A DNA stretch of 64,000 nucleotides from Marsupella aquatica (GCA_973895155.1 OZ316897.1:8556001-8620000), one strand, 5' to 3'. Shown: positions 22,550-34,759, counted from the first letter of the stretch. Notes: a model not told the origin generated them from the sequence alone. Numbers and translations: made by a program.

Positions 22550-24050
22550 ATCATCTACACTACACTGATTACTCAATCGTTACACCACTATTACGTGTGT
22601 ATGTCCGACTTGTTACAGCGTAACACTTCAATCCTTACACCATTTGATGCGTCACAGAATTTCAGAACCAAGTGAAGGCTCTAGAGAGATAATAAACTAA
22701 TGCCATCTCCGTTTACACCATAAATAAATAATATATATAATTAATTTTGATGAGAAGCTAGAGTTGGGGTCTAGGTTTCTATAGTGAAGCCTCTAGGACC
22801 CACCAAAATTTTAGGTGTGGATGGAAAAAAGAATGAGATATTAGAATGAGATATTATATATGTGTAAAGCCTTGTAACCTAGGGCTGGAAAAAGGTTCCC
22901 TCAAGAGAGGTTAGTTAAGTAGTTCTAGAGTGTAAGTCGCCCTCTTAAGCTAAGCATGACACTCATCAAGGGAGAAGACTGGTCCGGATACGTAATCCTG
23001 GCTTGGGTTTGTTGCTTCCCTGTGTTCCACCCCGACAAAAAATCTTATGAAGGTCAAGATAATATAATGGAAACCATCCCGTACTTTTTGGATGACGTCA
23101 TTGGAAATTCCTCATTGAACTTTTGTCCCTCTTTGACGTCGTCCCATGTCCTAGGCAACGTTCGGTCCCAATGGCCGTTTGAGGCAACGAATGTGTCTAT
23201 CCTTTGCCCTATAACTTTATCTTTGTGATGCGTCCTGAGCTTTCTGTCTGGCATTGCATCAGATTGCTTTCTGTTCCTTGCTTTAAACATTTTGGGTCTT
23301 TGCCACTATCGCTTGTGTTTGAGTCATTTTGCTGACCTGCAATGGATTGTGAAGGGAGAAGGTTCGCCTATGTTTGAAGTATGTTGCCGATGATTTTGGA
23401 AGAGGGTTTGGTTCCCATCACTGAACAGCCTGAGTGGACGCAAACCAGTGACTTCCAAAACCGGCTCAACCTTCCTCAGGACGAAGCAATTAGTCCTAGT
23501 GAGACGCTTATCCCATGGGTCAGGGATTCTCCGCCAAGGACATTTGAGGATAGGTTTACAGTTCACTGTCCACCTCCTCCCCATAGTCCGACTCAGGAGG
23601 CTAAAATGCGCACATAGGAAGTGCTTGGGCGGAGTGATTTCCATAATATCACCGCATTTGGCGAGGCGCCCCAAAGAGGTGTCAAGCGAAGGCCATCTGT
23701 GGCATACATCAGCATATGTGAGCACAGTTTCATTCCCAATAGAGCCTGATCTGCAACTGGTATTGATGATGAGTGTGGATCATCTACGACTGAGCGGACT
23801 AGCGCCCAACACTAGTATGCTTGCTTCCACAATGGAGACCCTTTGATATTAGGGACAATGGTCATGCGGTAGAAGACATTACTTTTCAGATTGTTCTCAT
23901 GTGATTTGGTCGGATGAGATTTCTATTTAGTGACTATAGATCCATAATTGTTTTTTGTGATTGGGACATGCCTTTTCATATCTGTTTACGGATTAGAAAG
24001 TGGCATAGGATGCACTCATCCTGTAGATTTTTAATTTGGATCATTTTGAG
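22550..24050. other. Intergenic / decayed repeat DNA; 80-bp segment shared with 57765-57850
   Basis: No supported gene. The segment at about 22740-22812, read on the minus strand (AAATTTTGGTGGG ... CCCCAACTCTAG), matches 57765-57850 on the plus strand, so it is part of a dispersed repeat. The overlapping frames on both strands at 23320-23850 lack any family pattern. Confidence 0.4.
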
Positions 24051-24530
24051 TAGTCCACGGATCTCTTAGCCACTTTTGTAAGCGCCTATTTCTAGGCTCT
24101 AGTAACAGGGATATCCTAAAACCCTGATTTCATGTACAATTTTCCAAATTTTATGTTATAAGCGACTAGCACTACCATACCGTCTGGCCCGATCAAGTTG
24201 AGTGGCATCAGATGCGTGTATTCTATGGATTTTTGATTTGCTTCAATTTAGAGTAGTACAGAGACCGCAGATCACTCAAAAACTTTTGTCAGCGCCTAGC
24301 GCTACCATCCGGCCAGATAAAGTTCCCATCATATGAGTTTTTGGATTGTCAAGTGATAAGCTAATTGTATGGATTTGGTTCATTTTAAAGTCTAGATCTC
24401 TCAAGTACTTTTGTCAATGCCAGGCTCTGCCCTCTTGTTTTGGGGGATAACCTAAATCCCGGATGTCATGTACAATTCCCAAATTTTGTGTTACGAGCGC
24501 CTGGCGCTACTATCGAGCCAGGATATTTCT
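24050..24530. repeat. Degenerate tandem repeat, unit roughly 130-200 bp
   Basis: The words CACTTTTGT(A/C)AGCGCCTA, CATGTACAATT(T)TCC and GCGCT AC CAT recur in order at about 24075, 24275, 24400 and 24490. A second short array follows at 24710-24800, where GGAGAG..CTC and GAGATTGATCCTA alternate three times. Confidence 0.6.
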
Positions 24531-24920
24531 TCTTCTTCAGATTTCCTGTAAAAGCCTCTTTGTATTGTCAAATATCTTTGTTCACCACAAAAAATATGGG
24601 CTAATCCTTGGACAAAATTTGGACTGTCCAGTTTGTTGTTTCTTGTCATAAGTTCCTGTTTTGGGTTTCCTATTTTCCTATCTTATGTAAATACCTCATC
24701 CTACCTATCAGGGAGAGAATCTCTGAAATTGATCCTAGTTATCTAGGAGAGGTTCTCCGAGATTGATCCTATCTATCTTGGAGAGCCTCTCCAAGATGGT
24801 AATTGGGACACATTTTCAAACTATCTCGGAGAGACTTCTACTGAAAAAAGCCTTAAAAATGTGAATGACATGAACTTACTGCTTTTTTGCTTGACGCCAT
24901 GTAGCAGGGTGTGTTCTCGG

Positions 24921-25200
24921 AGGGTTAACTAAGTGTATATTTTGGGGTACCATGTGCGATCCTAGCCTAATATAAATAGACCTATTTTATAAAGAAAACA
25001 TTCCAAGAATATTCTCTATAATTTTCAACATTAATAACCTATTTTACTTTATAAAAGGTATATATTAGAGAATATTCTATAAACATGAGCTTATAATACC
25101 TTTGTTTGTCTCTTACGCTTTTTAAAAAATTAGTTAATTTCTATCAAAAATACCTATTTTGGATCGCACGTGGTTCCTAAGATTTTTGATAGTCAACCTT
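24921..25200. mobile_element. MITE-like element, about 280 bp, imperfect terminal inverted repeats
   Basis: The left end GGTTAACTA...GTACCATGTGCGATCC is matched in inverse by the right end (GGATCGCACGTGGTTCC ... TAGTCAACC), a roughly 40-bp imperfect terminal repeat. The interior is A/T-rich and non-coding. The 9-bp flanks (TTCTCGGAG and TTCCAAGGG) are only weakly alike, so the superfamily is open (MULE-like if they are a duplication). Confidence 0.5.
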
Positions 25201-25857
25201 CCAAGGGCGTGTCATTCCAAATGGTGAATGAGTCAATGTGATCTAACTTCTCAGCCCAGTCAATGTGAAGGTACTCAAAGATTTTACCTATTTGGACAAA
25301 TGAACCACCATGCACGATGCACATGAAACCGTTGTTTGTGAGTAGAGAGTCAGCCAATGTCGTCGCCACCTCTAGGTTACTGAGCCAAAATCTAAGCCAA
25401 ACCAGAACATTGTTTTCAGCCTAATATAGGCGATAATTTGACCCTAACTGAAGAAATATCATATCACAGCCATGGCCCTTAGGTACACCATCGACTGTCC
25501 AACCTTGTTTCCAAAAACCGGCCAACTTCAATTTCTTACACCATTCCCTAAATTCCCTCATGAATGGAGGGAGAGACAGGTTTTTTGTGTGGTTGGCTCA
25601 TATTTCTCCTTCAACCAAGAAGAACACTCTAGTACTAAGGTCATATGCTCTTTTGCATGGCAAAATAGGAGAGCGGATTTAATAGCATGTTAGGGCCAAG
25701 GTACTCCAACAATTTTGCAAAGATCATAGTCCGGAAGAAGCGGGGCTTCTGTTGAAACTGTCTTCTTTAGTTTGTCAAGTATGTAGTGGGACCGCAAAAT
25801 AAGACCAATCCTTAGCACTACCCTGCGTCTTGTTGCACTATTAATTTTTCTAATTAA

Positions 25858-26217
<360 letters not shown>

Positions 26218-26425
26218 GTGTGACTCTATAATACTATGTGAAATGAAAATGATATATTAGGAACTTATTAAAAATCAATGTCTAAGAGATGGAGGAATTG
26301 AGAATACCCACTAGAAAAACTAAACCGATCCATAACGAAGCACCCGAAATTCATGCTCGGTTTGGGAAGAGATTCGAAAAAATAATCTACTTCATTAAGC
26401 AATTTATTGAAAAATCATAAACTAA
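26218..26425 (+). other. Probable 5' part of the plastid ndhA group II intron
   Basis: The DNA directly follows ndhA exon 1, starts with the group II consensus GTGTG, is A/T-rich and has no frame. Assignment rests mostly on its position. Confidence 0.45.
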
Positions 26426-26427
26426 CT

Positions 26428-26550
26428 ATTTTGAACACTATTCATATTGCAATTCCTGAATCGAGAGGTGAACATGTTAGATGGGATAATTTTCTGACCG
26501 TATCACCACATCCGCAAGGATTAGGACCTCATCCGCAGGTCAATGGAATA
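26428..26550 (+). pseudogene. psaB: Plastid psaB fragment
   Basis: Encodes [18 protein letters not shown] followed by PHPQGLGP, a conserved PsaB segment (photosystem I core). It then diverges. Only about 40 codons are present, directly beside ndhA intron DNA, which is not a plastid gene order. Confidence 0.85.
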
Positions 26551-26599
26551 TTATATTAGAAATATACATTGAAATATACCATATTCTTGGAAACACTTA

Positions 26600-26812
<213 letters not shown>

Positions 26813-26839
26813 CTAGGTAATTTCTGTATCGTAATTGCC

Positions 26840-26910
26840 CCAGTTTCCCTCTCGACAATGAAGCTTATCCCCCACTGTCTCACTGGTTGACCTTTACTCC
26901 CATTAGAGAT
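26840..26910 (-). pseudogene. Probable organellar large-subunit rRNA fragment
   Basis: The minus strand contains GTGAGACAGTGGGGGATAAG followed by CTTCATTGTCGAGAGGGAAA, which matches the conserved core of plastid 23S rRNA as I recall it. The similarity ends after about 65 bases. Confidence 0.45.
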
Positions 26911-27897
26911 ACAAATAATTGAAAAAAATTGTTTTAATCTAGATTTTTAGGGTATAATATAGAAAAATATGTTTATTTCTCTATTTTCCGAGTTTATTAA
27001 AGGAATAAATAAAAGCAAATACAAAGGAATGGAGATTCAGGTTCTCGACCAGTAATCACTGCGGATGCCACTAAAGATGATAGAAATGACAATACTGCCA
27101 CTACTTTTTCTGTATTTGTAAATCTGCCACACTTTTGCTATACGGTTAACTACTGACGGAATATTGTTAACCAAGGGTTAACATCCGTTCATGGCATTAG
27201 AGCCACGTTGATTCATCATCTTCATGGTGACTACTGTCCGTTACCCTGACAAGTGCACTTGAGCCTCCCCGCCACTCGATCAAGCCACCCCACCACTTGG
27301 GCCACGGTTAACTTGTTTCAAAATAGAGTTTACGGTAGAGGGAATTGTCGAGGTCACACCAAAGAAAACAGATCGAAAGCTATGTATTTTGCGAAGGGAG
27401 CGTTGGAGATTTAGGGTGACATGCAAGACAGTTTTTGTGGAGCCGCACTGTACTCGAGCATTCTGTTGTTTGGCAACCCCTTGTGTCCAGCGAAGTGGAT
27501 GCACCAGTGAAGCATTGTAGCTACCTGCATCAACATTCAAAGTTCTCCCATAGCTGGTGCGATAAGCAACTTGGGCTTACTTTTCGGTAACACTCACAAG
27601 CATCATGGTTGAAAACATTTCTGTCACTTGAACGCCACAGTGTAAGGCAGAAAAGTCTCCGCTTTGTTGGTAAGTAGAGTGCATTGAGTGCGCTCTACAT
27701 CCCGAAAACTTATCTGAAGGTAGGCGAAAGTAGCCAGCAATCTTACGACTTGGGTGGCCGTTGCAGACTTAAAGGTGTAGGAGTAAGACGGTTCTCTGGG
27801 ACATTGGTGTTGAGGTGAGGCAACAAACATTTTCACGTCTTTGTGGTGCTCGATTGGATTAATTAGGGAGTTGGCACTTCTCTGATTTGCGGAAAAA

Positions 27898-28687
27898 ATG
27901 GCTGTCGCTGTCCCTGTTTCATTGGGCAAGTTTGGTAAGGCTCCTATTTTTAATCCAGAGAAGGAGACGGTGGAATCTTTGAGGAAGCGGGTAAACCCTG
28001 CTTTCAGACCCCAATGGGACAGGTATGCTCTGTGTACACTCCACTCAGTTGAACTGCAATCAGTTCAGTATGCTTAAATTATATATTCTTTTGTTTAGTG
28101 GGTTGGGTAGATTCAATATGATGATTTTTATTTCACCATTTTCTGTGGGTACTATGTTCAGGCTGCCTGTCACAAATGACATACAATCTTGTTGTTTCAC
28201 CCAAGCTGCCATGGAGGATTACATAAAGGAGTATCACATATTCCTCATGAATCCAAAATGCAAGTGGAAGCTTCATTCTTCCAGCCGGAATGACTTCAGC
28301 CGAGCTTGGATACGCCCAACTCAGTTTGAGTTTTGGGCCGTAGAGAAGAGTGATAACATTGGGAGAACTTATGTTTTCCAGTTTGACGATTGTTAGCTTG
28401 GTTAGCAGCAAAAGATCGAGTTTGGAAATCCTGCTGAGATTGTACTTGAAGGCAAGAAATTCCGGGATGGGGATTTGTGCTATTGCTTTCAAGAGGAGAC
28501 TGACTATCTCCTGGTGTATGAATTGTTTTACCTAGAGACAGTTCATGGCAAGAGTGGATTTGCCTTGTACGGCATTCATAAATGGGTGCCATCTAATCTA
28601 GATGATTGGAAATTCACTATTTCCAATCTATATGGGATGTATTATTTCCATGAGGAGCCTGGGACAATGAAGGTCTATGAGAAATAG
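27898..28687 (+). pseudogene. Accessory gene inside the MULE, broken by two in-frame stops
   Basis: No family recognised. Exon 27898-28022 (MAVAVPVSLGKFGKAPIFNP) ends at a good GT donor. In compatible phase it joins a frame starting near 28099 that runs to 28687, interrupted only by two TAG codons close together near 28394-28407. The product would be about 235 aa, rich in aromatic and charged residues, without membrane segments (for example WIRPTQFEFWAVEK and KIEFGNPAEIVLEGKKFRDG). It may be a captured host gene or an element-specific second gene. It reads away from the transposase. Confidence 0.45.
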
Positions 28688-28959
28688 TGCAATAGTGGCC
28701 ACAGAATGCTAATTACATACATAGTGAGCAGGCTTATGTAGACATAATAGGCCAGATATGGCACAGGCCACGCATACATGTCTCCAGCTTTAGAGTGTTG
28801 CGTTTTGCTACCGAAATGTATTGTGTTTTACCATGAATAAAATTTGGACTAACAATTCAAACAATGTACATCCTTCACTCAGGAGTGGTTTCAGTTGAAT
28901 GATTTGTGGCTACATGAATGAAGTACTTGAGAGGCAACTTGAGCTCTGAGATTATGTTT

Positions 28960-29700
28960 GCAGCTAGAAGTAACAGTGGATTGTTGGACAATATATAACA
29001 TAACACAAACCCTTCGCTGACTTCAGCTCTGGGGCAGTTTCAACGTACATGGTTTTGAAGCCCCTTCTCTCTATATGATATAAAAATACTGCCAGTACAG
29101 ACAACTCTGGGATAGCATCATGCAACAAGGTCAAAAATCTCATCCAATATTGCTCATTCTCTGAAGGAACCATGCAATAGGACAGAATCATGACAATGTT
29201 ATTAGGCATCAAGAACTGTGGCAACCAATAACATCTGAGGATATGCTGATTTTGTGTGTGTGCCATCTAAGGCAATGAGAGGCCTACAATGTGTGTAGCC
29301 TTTCGAGAGGCTGAAGGACACACAAACAAGGTCTCAAAAGATCCTCCAGGTGCGGAATATTTTGCCATGGCAGTAGGGTCCCTCTGTAAAATATGATGAC
29401 AATGACTTGGGATGAGATGGAAGGACTCCTTCTCATCACCATCCAGCCTGATAAGAGCTGTCTTTTTGGCTGCATGTGCAGTATGATACCTCACATCTGG
29501 ATGTAAAATAGCTTGAGCTGCGTCTCTTAAAGCTCGAGTTTGCCTATTTTTAATGAGGATGTCAAAGATTAAAGTAGCTAAGTAATCTGAGGAATTGTGC
29601 ATCCGTCTACTATGATGGTCTACAGCACAACATTTATGATGGTCATTGAGTTGAGTGACAGTAATAGTTTCTATCTTTGAGCTCATGATCACTCGTATTG
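28960..29700 (-). pseudogene. MULE (mudrA-type) transposase, frameshifted remnant
   Basis: The minus strand from 29692 encodes the pre-catalytic region and runs into HCRPLIALDGTHTK...LLVATVLDA, the first-Asp motif of MULE transposases. After a frame change it continues with SENEQYWMRFLTLLHDAIPE and then KSAKGLCYVIYCPTIHCYF, the region leading to the zinc-binding part. At least two frame changes and missing ends make it non-functional. The DDE layout (LDGTH, then the SDR-type region, here corrupted) fits the superfamily. Confidence 0.8.
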
Positions 29701-30825
29701 ACTAGAAACATATTTGAGCAGGGTTTTCGTGCCACCACATTAATTTTGCACTTTCCTATGAAACGAAGAGAGTCCTTTTTGTATGTAGTTATTACTTGTT
29801 CTGTTGAGACCCCATGTTTCACAATTGCTCGCCTCAGTGCCTAGCAGGTCTCAAACGTGTCACCTACCTTTAAAGCACCGTAACCATGTCAGAAATTTAC
29901 TGAAAAAGCGACCTGCACATAGAAAAGCAAATATGCATCTCAGAAGCTTCAGACATAAGATCCAGCTTGAATGTAATTTGACATTGATGGATTAATAATC
30001 TGCTATAAGCCATGGATCGGCTGCTATCCCTTTCTTCTCATAAATGTATTGAAACATACTCAAAACTATAGTAAAGTTTAACTTGAGCCAAAAAGAAGAG
30101 GGAATTTATGCCCTATTTTCACCCAGAAATGCGGGAACTAAAAGAATGCACTTCTCATGATCGAAGAGGAACTGATGGAATTAGTGTGAAGCATGAGAGT
30201 TCGTTCAGAGATGAGTATAGGCCACATACGAGTTTCTGGTCAATCGAGTGGTCAATACGTAGTTGAACTATCACAGCACTCCATTCAATGCGACAAAGAT
30301 GCTGAAATGACAATGTTCTTACGATAGTGTTGTACTGCAAGATGGCAATGCAGTGGGCAGGCTCTCCCCCTTTACGCAGAATGCAGCAACACTCAAAGAT
30401 TTTCACATCTGAATTTCAGCTCCCATTGAAGCTCTCTCTGCAATTTGCTGATCGACACCCCGCACCACCGGCATCTCATCCGCACATGAGTTTGTTCTGT
30501 GTAGGTCTTTCGGTGTTTCCTCACAAACCCCATCCTGGTAGATTTCCTCACGAACCCCCATCCCGGTAGATTTCCCACGAATCTACCGAGAGCAAGTCTT
30601 CGCCTCTCTTTCAAATGGAAATCCCCGCACAGTGCAGTGAGTTAACTCGACCAACTAAAAAATGTCAAACTATGACAGACAGTAACCTGGACGGAAACCG
30701 ATCCAATCGTGAAGCAACACGTGACACTCGAGTTAACCCAAGTAACGGTATAGCAAAAGTGTGGCAGATTTACAAATACAGAAAAAGTAGTGGCAGTATT
30801 GTCATTTCTATCATCTTTAGTGGCA

Positions 30826-33200
30826 ACCTACTCAAAAGCTGTATTAGTTTATGAACATATAAACTCACATAGGACAAAAGATGGTTTGACATCTTACCCT
30901 CGGATAATAATTTTGTTAAAACCTTGAAATTCCCCGACAATCAAGGGTGACCCAACAGGTTCAACTGCCACCACAAACTTCAATAAAGTTTCTCTTAAAG
31001 ACTCTTAAAACTCCTATATATACTATCAAGGGTGACTCAAGGTGTTCTTGTAATCATCATAAACTCCAACCAAAGACTTGATGGTGCCCTCTAGTAAACA
31101 AACCCCTAATAAGGCCCTTTCTTTTGAAAGGAACTTGTTGGGGCCTCCACTCCCTGCAGCCCTTGCACATTCCCTCCTACCCCACCTCCTCCATGCTTGC
31201 AACCCTCTAGAGCTTGGTACCCAGCAGCGCTTTGTCCCTACCAGCCTATTATAAAGAGTTTTGGTTTTGTTTTTTGCGGGAATGACGAAGGTCACCTTGT
31301 GTGAAGTAGAACACTCTAAAATATTTCTTAATTAATGAATTAGTGGAATCCCAAGAAGATAATTAATCAAGTCAGAGCTATTGCTCTCATTGAGCTAAGG
31401 TTATTAGTGCTTTCAAAGTAGACAAATGCAAATTGCAATTAGCTAATGCAATTTGCGATTAGTTTTTGGACAAACACAGTTTACATATGAAATTGTAGGG
31501 TTCACAATTGGGAAATGGTAGTGTAAATGTTTTGTTGATTGAAGAGCATGGAGTAGTGAGAGTAGGGCCGAAGAACTTGTTCCTGTGTATCCCCGAGTAG
31601 TGTAGTTGGGAACAAGGCATGGCTATAATATTCTCCCCTGTAATCTTGTATCCCCGAGTAGGGTAGTTGGGAACAATGTATGGTTCTAATATTCCTTGTG
31701 CATACCAAAAGGCTTAGCCAAGTAGTAAAAAATTTAAGAAAGATTCTCGCTAGTTTACAAAAAAAACATGGGCTGCTTTTTGATAGAGACCCCAATAGCC
31801 AGAATCCCATGGTTCTAAATCTAGGGAGATCTAATGGTAAAAAATAATCTAAGATAACTACATAAAAGACATTTTTAGAATCTTCTATTCACACCAGGTG
31901 GTATTTGCCACTTCAAAAAAGGAAAAATCCTGAAAAAAGGGCTGAGGGCACTAGGCTGTCTGGAGGGTTGCAAGGTTGGAGGGGCTTGGGTTGCAGGGAA
32001 TGTGGAGGGGTTCCAAGGATTGGGGGCCCCTACAAACAAGTCCCTTTCAAACGAAGAGGTCTCGTGAGGGGTTTGTTTCTCTGGAGGGGCCCCATCAAGT
32101 GTTTTGTTGTCCTAAACACCAATAACACTTATGCTAAAACTTCCAAACTCCTAGAGCTTCTTTTTGGCCCCTTCCAATGTTACATATTGCCAAATTTCCT
32201 TCCAGAACTTCAGATCAGGTTTCCTGTTTCAGAAAATTGATTTTATCCTTTTCAAGAAATTAAAATTATTCACACTAGCCATTCGCGGGAACAGCATGAC
32301 TGGGAACAAGTGGATAGGACCCGATGCAGGTTCGGAAACGGGTTCACAATTCAATTTTGCACTTGTCTTGGCACAAGAAAGAAGAAGCAATGCGTGTTTC
32401 TGCATGTCATGATGAAAACAGAATGAACCTTGATAGACTTTGACGAACTTGCACAGTACACAAACCTCAGATGTTGTGTACTCTTCTTTGCTAAAAGCAT
32501 CTCACTAAGCGAGTCTCCATCTCTTACTGCCAACATACAGGAAATCTCCACGGTGAAACTCTAATTTCTTACCATAGATCGGAATGGTGGCCGTCTGCGA
32601 CCCATTCTCAAGCTTCTTTCTGAGCCTCGTGTGTATGACCCAGCTGTTTCTCACGGTCTGACGCTCAGCTTAGTCTGGATTGTAAGCGGAAATTGCTGAT
32701 CAGGTGGGCCTAAATGACTTCCAGATCTGACACTCAGCTTAGTCTGGGATTGTAAGCGAAAATTGCTGGTCATGTGACCTAATATGACCTCCAGGGGTTA
32801 GCAATTACATATCATGACTAAAACTTCCACTACTTCGCGAAGTTGACCTTCTGTACATAATGCATGGAAATCCCTCATGGTTTGATGTTATGTGTCAGCT
32901 TGGCGGAAACCTGTGTGCCAATTACTACCGACTACTCCAACAAAATATTATTAAGTTTTCATATGCTCTTCCGCAAATATTCTGCCTGCCCATTTCAGTC
33001 GGCCACCAATCTCGGTGAGTGAGATAAGTGTATGATTGTCGCTACAAAAATGAACTCAAAATCACAAATTATAACTTCCTGCTTCCTGCTCTGCATCTGC
33101 ATGCGTTTGGGGATTTGCATACCTAGGTTTTGATCGCTAGGCCTCCTCTGATTCAACTAATCACACTGTTGGCCATGTCAGATCATACAATCCTGGCAGT
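30826..33200. repeat. Gene-free region with a large inverted repeat (about 31040-31245 / 31920-32130) and short tandem duplications
   Basis: The two roughly 200-bp arms share, in opposite orientation, GGAGGGTTGCAAG, GTCCCTTTCAAA-like and GGGGTTTGTTT words across a spacer of about 680 bp. In the spacer a roughly 60-bp unit with GTATCCCCGAGTAG...GTAGTTGGGAACAA is doubled (31580-31690). A roughly 70-bp unit with CTCAGCTTAGTCTGG is doubled at 32657-32795. No gene was found. Confidence 0.6.
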
Positions 33201-33218
33201 TTCTATAGAAAATATCTT

Positions 33219-33460
33219 GCAATCATACAACGCCTTGGCTCTGTAGAGAGTCGCCCTTCCAGTTCTATGCAGGGGAAGAAGAGGCTTGCAAAGTATTGCA
33301 ATCATACAATGCCTTGGCTCTGTAGAAAGCCGCCTTTCCAGTTCTATGCAAGGGGGAAGAAGAGGCTTGCAAAGTATCGCAATCATACAATGCCTTGGCT
33401 CTGTAGAAAGTCGCCCTTCCAGGTCTATGCAGGGGAAGAAGAAACTTGCAGAGTACAGGA
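33219..33460. repeat. Tandem repeat, three copies of an 80-bp unit
   Basis: Units start GCAATCATACAA at 33219, 33298 and 33379. All share CCTTGGCTCTGTAGA and TTCCAG(T/G)TCTATGCA. The frames on both strands here are repeat artefacts. Confidence 0.9.
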
Positions 33461-33811
33461 TCTTGCCAGCTTGCTTGCTCTGGCTCCTTCAACATTGCAT
33501 TAAGATTGTTATTACAGGAGCAGGCTGGCTGGCCTAAAATTTGTCATGGGGCGACTTTTATTGGTTCCTTTTGTAAAGAACGCTCATTTGACTTCTTCTG
33601 TTTTTCCTTAAGGCAGAAGAATGACCATCAGAATCTCTGTTAACATCTATGCATGGAGGGTCGAAACAACATCCAAGATAACCCTCACTACTCAAAAACA
33701 GAGCCCTCATCACAAGTCAAAGAGCAATTACAAAATAAAAAATTTCTTGAGAAGTCAAATTATAAAGGTATCAAGGTGAGAAGACTATCAAAGAACATGG
33801 TCCACTAACTA

Positions 33812-34675
33812 CTAATTTCCAGCCTCCCACACATAATCTACCCAAGCTAAAAGATCTTGCTCATTGAAGATAATGTCACTCTCATTTCTTTCACGTGGTC
33901 TCAGAAAAACCTTTTCAAATTCTAGGAGTAAAGGGCTGCCATTGACTTCCCTCAAATCTAGGTCTATCTTTAACTCTTGGAAACTCCTAGCAGTTCTCTG
34001 TCTGTTCAATTCCCATTCCTCAATATGGTATATCTTTCCGCCAAAACGTACCGAGATAATGATCACAATATTAACCTCACCTCCAGACTGCTCAAGCCAC
34101 CACTTTGCATCTGTTCTTAGGTGAACTAAGGATTCAGACCACCCTGTTTCGATCACAACAGTAGGCCAAGCTGCTCCACCTCGTCGAACAGAAAAAGGTT
34201 TGAATGCAGAGTCTCCTTCCTTAGAGGTGCCCTCAGCTCCAGTAAATCTTATGGCCAGAATAGGACAAAGTTCCAGTCCCAATCCCATTGCTTCACACTT
34301 GCCACGCATAAGATAGGAGAAATGTGCGTGTGATAATTCATGAAATGCAATAGGCATCAGTTTAATGATTAACAGATTTTGATTTCTGTAATGGCTAATC
34401 CTGACATCTTTACCTATCCGTTTACGATCCTGATCTATCTCAGCAAGCTGTAATAGAGTGACTGGTTGGAAAGAAAGATATTGCTCTCTTGTAGTACCTT
34501 GTTGCAACAAGAGGCATTGTGCATCTATAATCTTGGACATATTTTCTATTCCATCAAATGTATAGGGCTCTTTGTGTACTAAACACATGGGTGTCCCAGA
34601 CGAAGAGGAAGGCTTAGCCATAGAAATGGGGTAATTGTCGTTGGCACTGTCCAGATCGCCCCACATTGTCGCCAT
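33812..34675 (-). CDS. Fungal-type hypothetical protein (PD-(D/E)XK-nuclease-like pattern), intact single-exon frame
   Basis: 287 aa from the ATG at 34675; the frame extends further upstream but without an ATG. The layout matches a family I know mainly from filamentous fungi. It has a segment LLIIKLMPIAFHELSHAHF (101-119), then EGDSAFKP (153-160), PTVVIETGWSES (171-182), a Trp-rich helix KWWLEQSGGEV, a VNIVIII strand, IEEWELNRQ (218-226), and the C-terminal signature PLLLEFEKVFLRPRE with DIIFNEQDL. The Asp155...Glu176 spacing on beta strands resembles a PD-(D/E)XK fold, but no activity is established. No introns, no signal peptide, no membrane segment. It lies in repeat-rich DNA 1.5 kb from a Harbinger block. 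No stop or frameshift, so it may be expressed. Confidence 0.7.
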   Translation of the reverse strand: MATMWGDLDSANDNYPISMAKPSSSSGTPMCLVHKEPYTFDGIENMSKIIDAQCLLLQQGTTREQYLSFQPVTLLQLAEIDQDRKRIGKDVRISHYRNQNLLIIKLMPIAFHELSHAHFSYLMRGKCEAMGLGLELCPILAIRFTGAEGTSKEGDSAFKPFSVRRGGAAWPTVVIETGWSESLVHLRTDAKWWLEQSGGEVNIVIIISVRFGGKIYHIEEWELNRQRTARSFQELKIDLDLREVNGSPLLLEFEKVFLRPRERNESDIIFNEQDLLAWVDYVWEAGN

Positions 34676-34759
34676 CTCAACATTGCAGAAATAACCAGAT
34701 TTCACCCACTTAGTAAAAAGCTCAACATTGATAAAGTAAGAAAACAGAAACAAGAGAAG

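Larger units (their letters stand above)
27066..30825. mobile_element. Mutator-like element (MULE), 3.76 kb, identical 78-bp terminal inverted repeats
   Basis: The termini 27066-27143 and 30748-30825 are perfect inverted copies of each other over 78 bp (outer end TGCCACTAAAGATGATAG). The interior holds a broken mudrA-type transposase on the minus strand and an unrelated broken frame on the plus strand. I see no 9-bp target duplication: the flanks are CACTGCGGA and ACCTACTCA. Confidence 0.8.

Noticed and set aside
23324-23846. Overlapping frames of about 130 codons on both strands
   Set aside because: No family pattern, no splice structure and no conserved composition.
33183-33540. CRISPR-like appearance of regularly spaced repeats
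   Set aside because: Direct 80-bp units without unique spacers in a plant genome; a plain tandem repeat.
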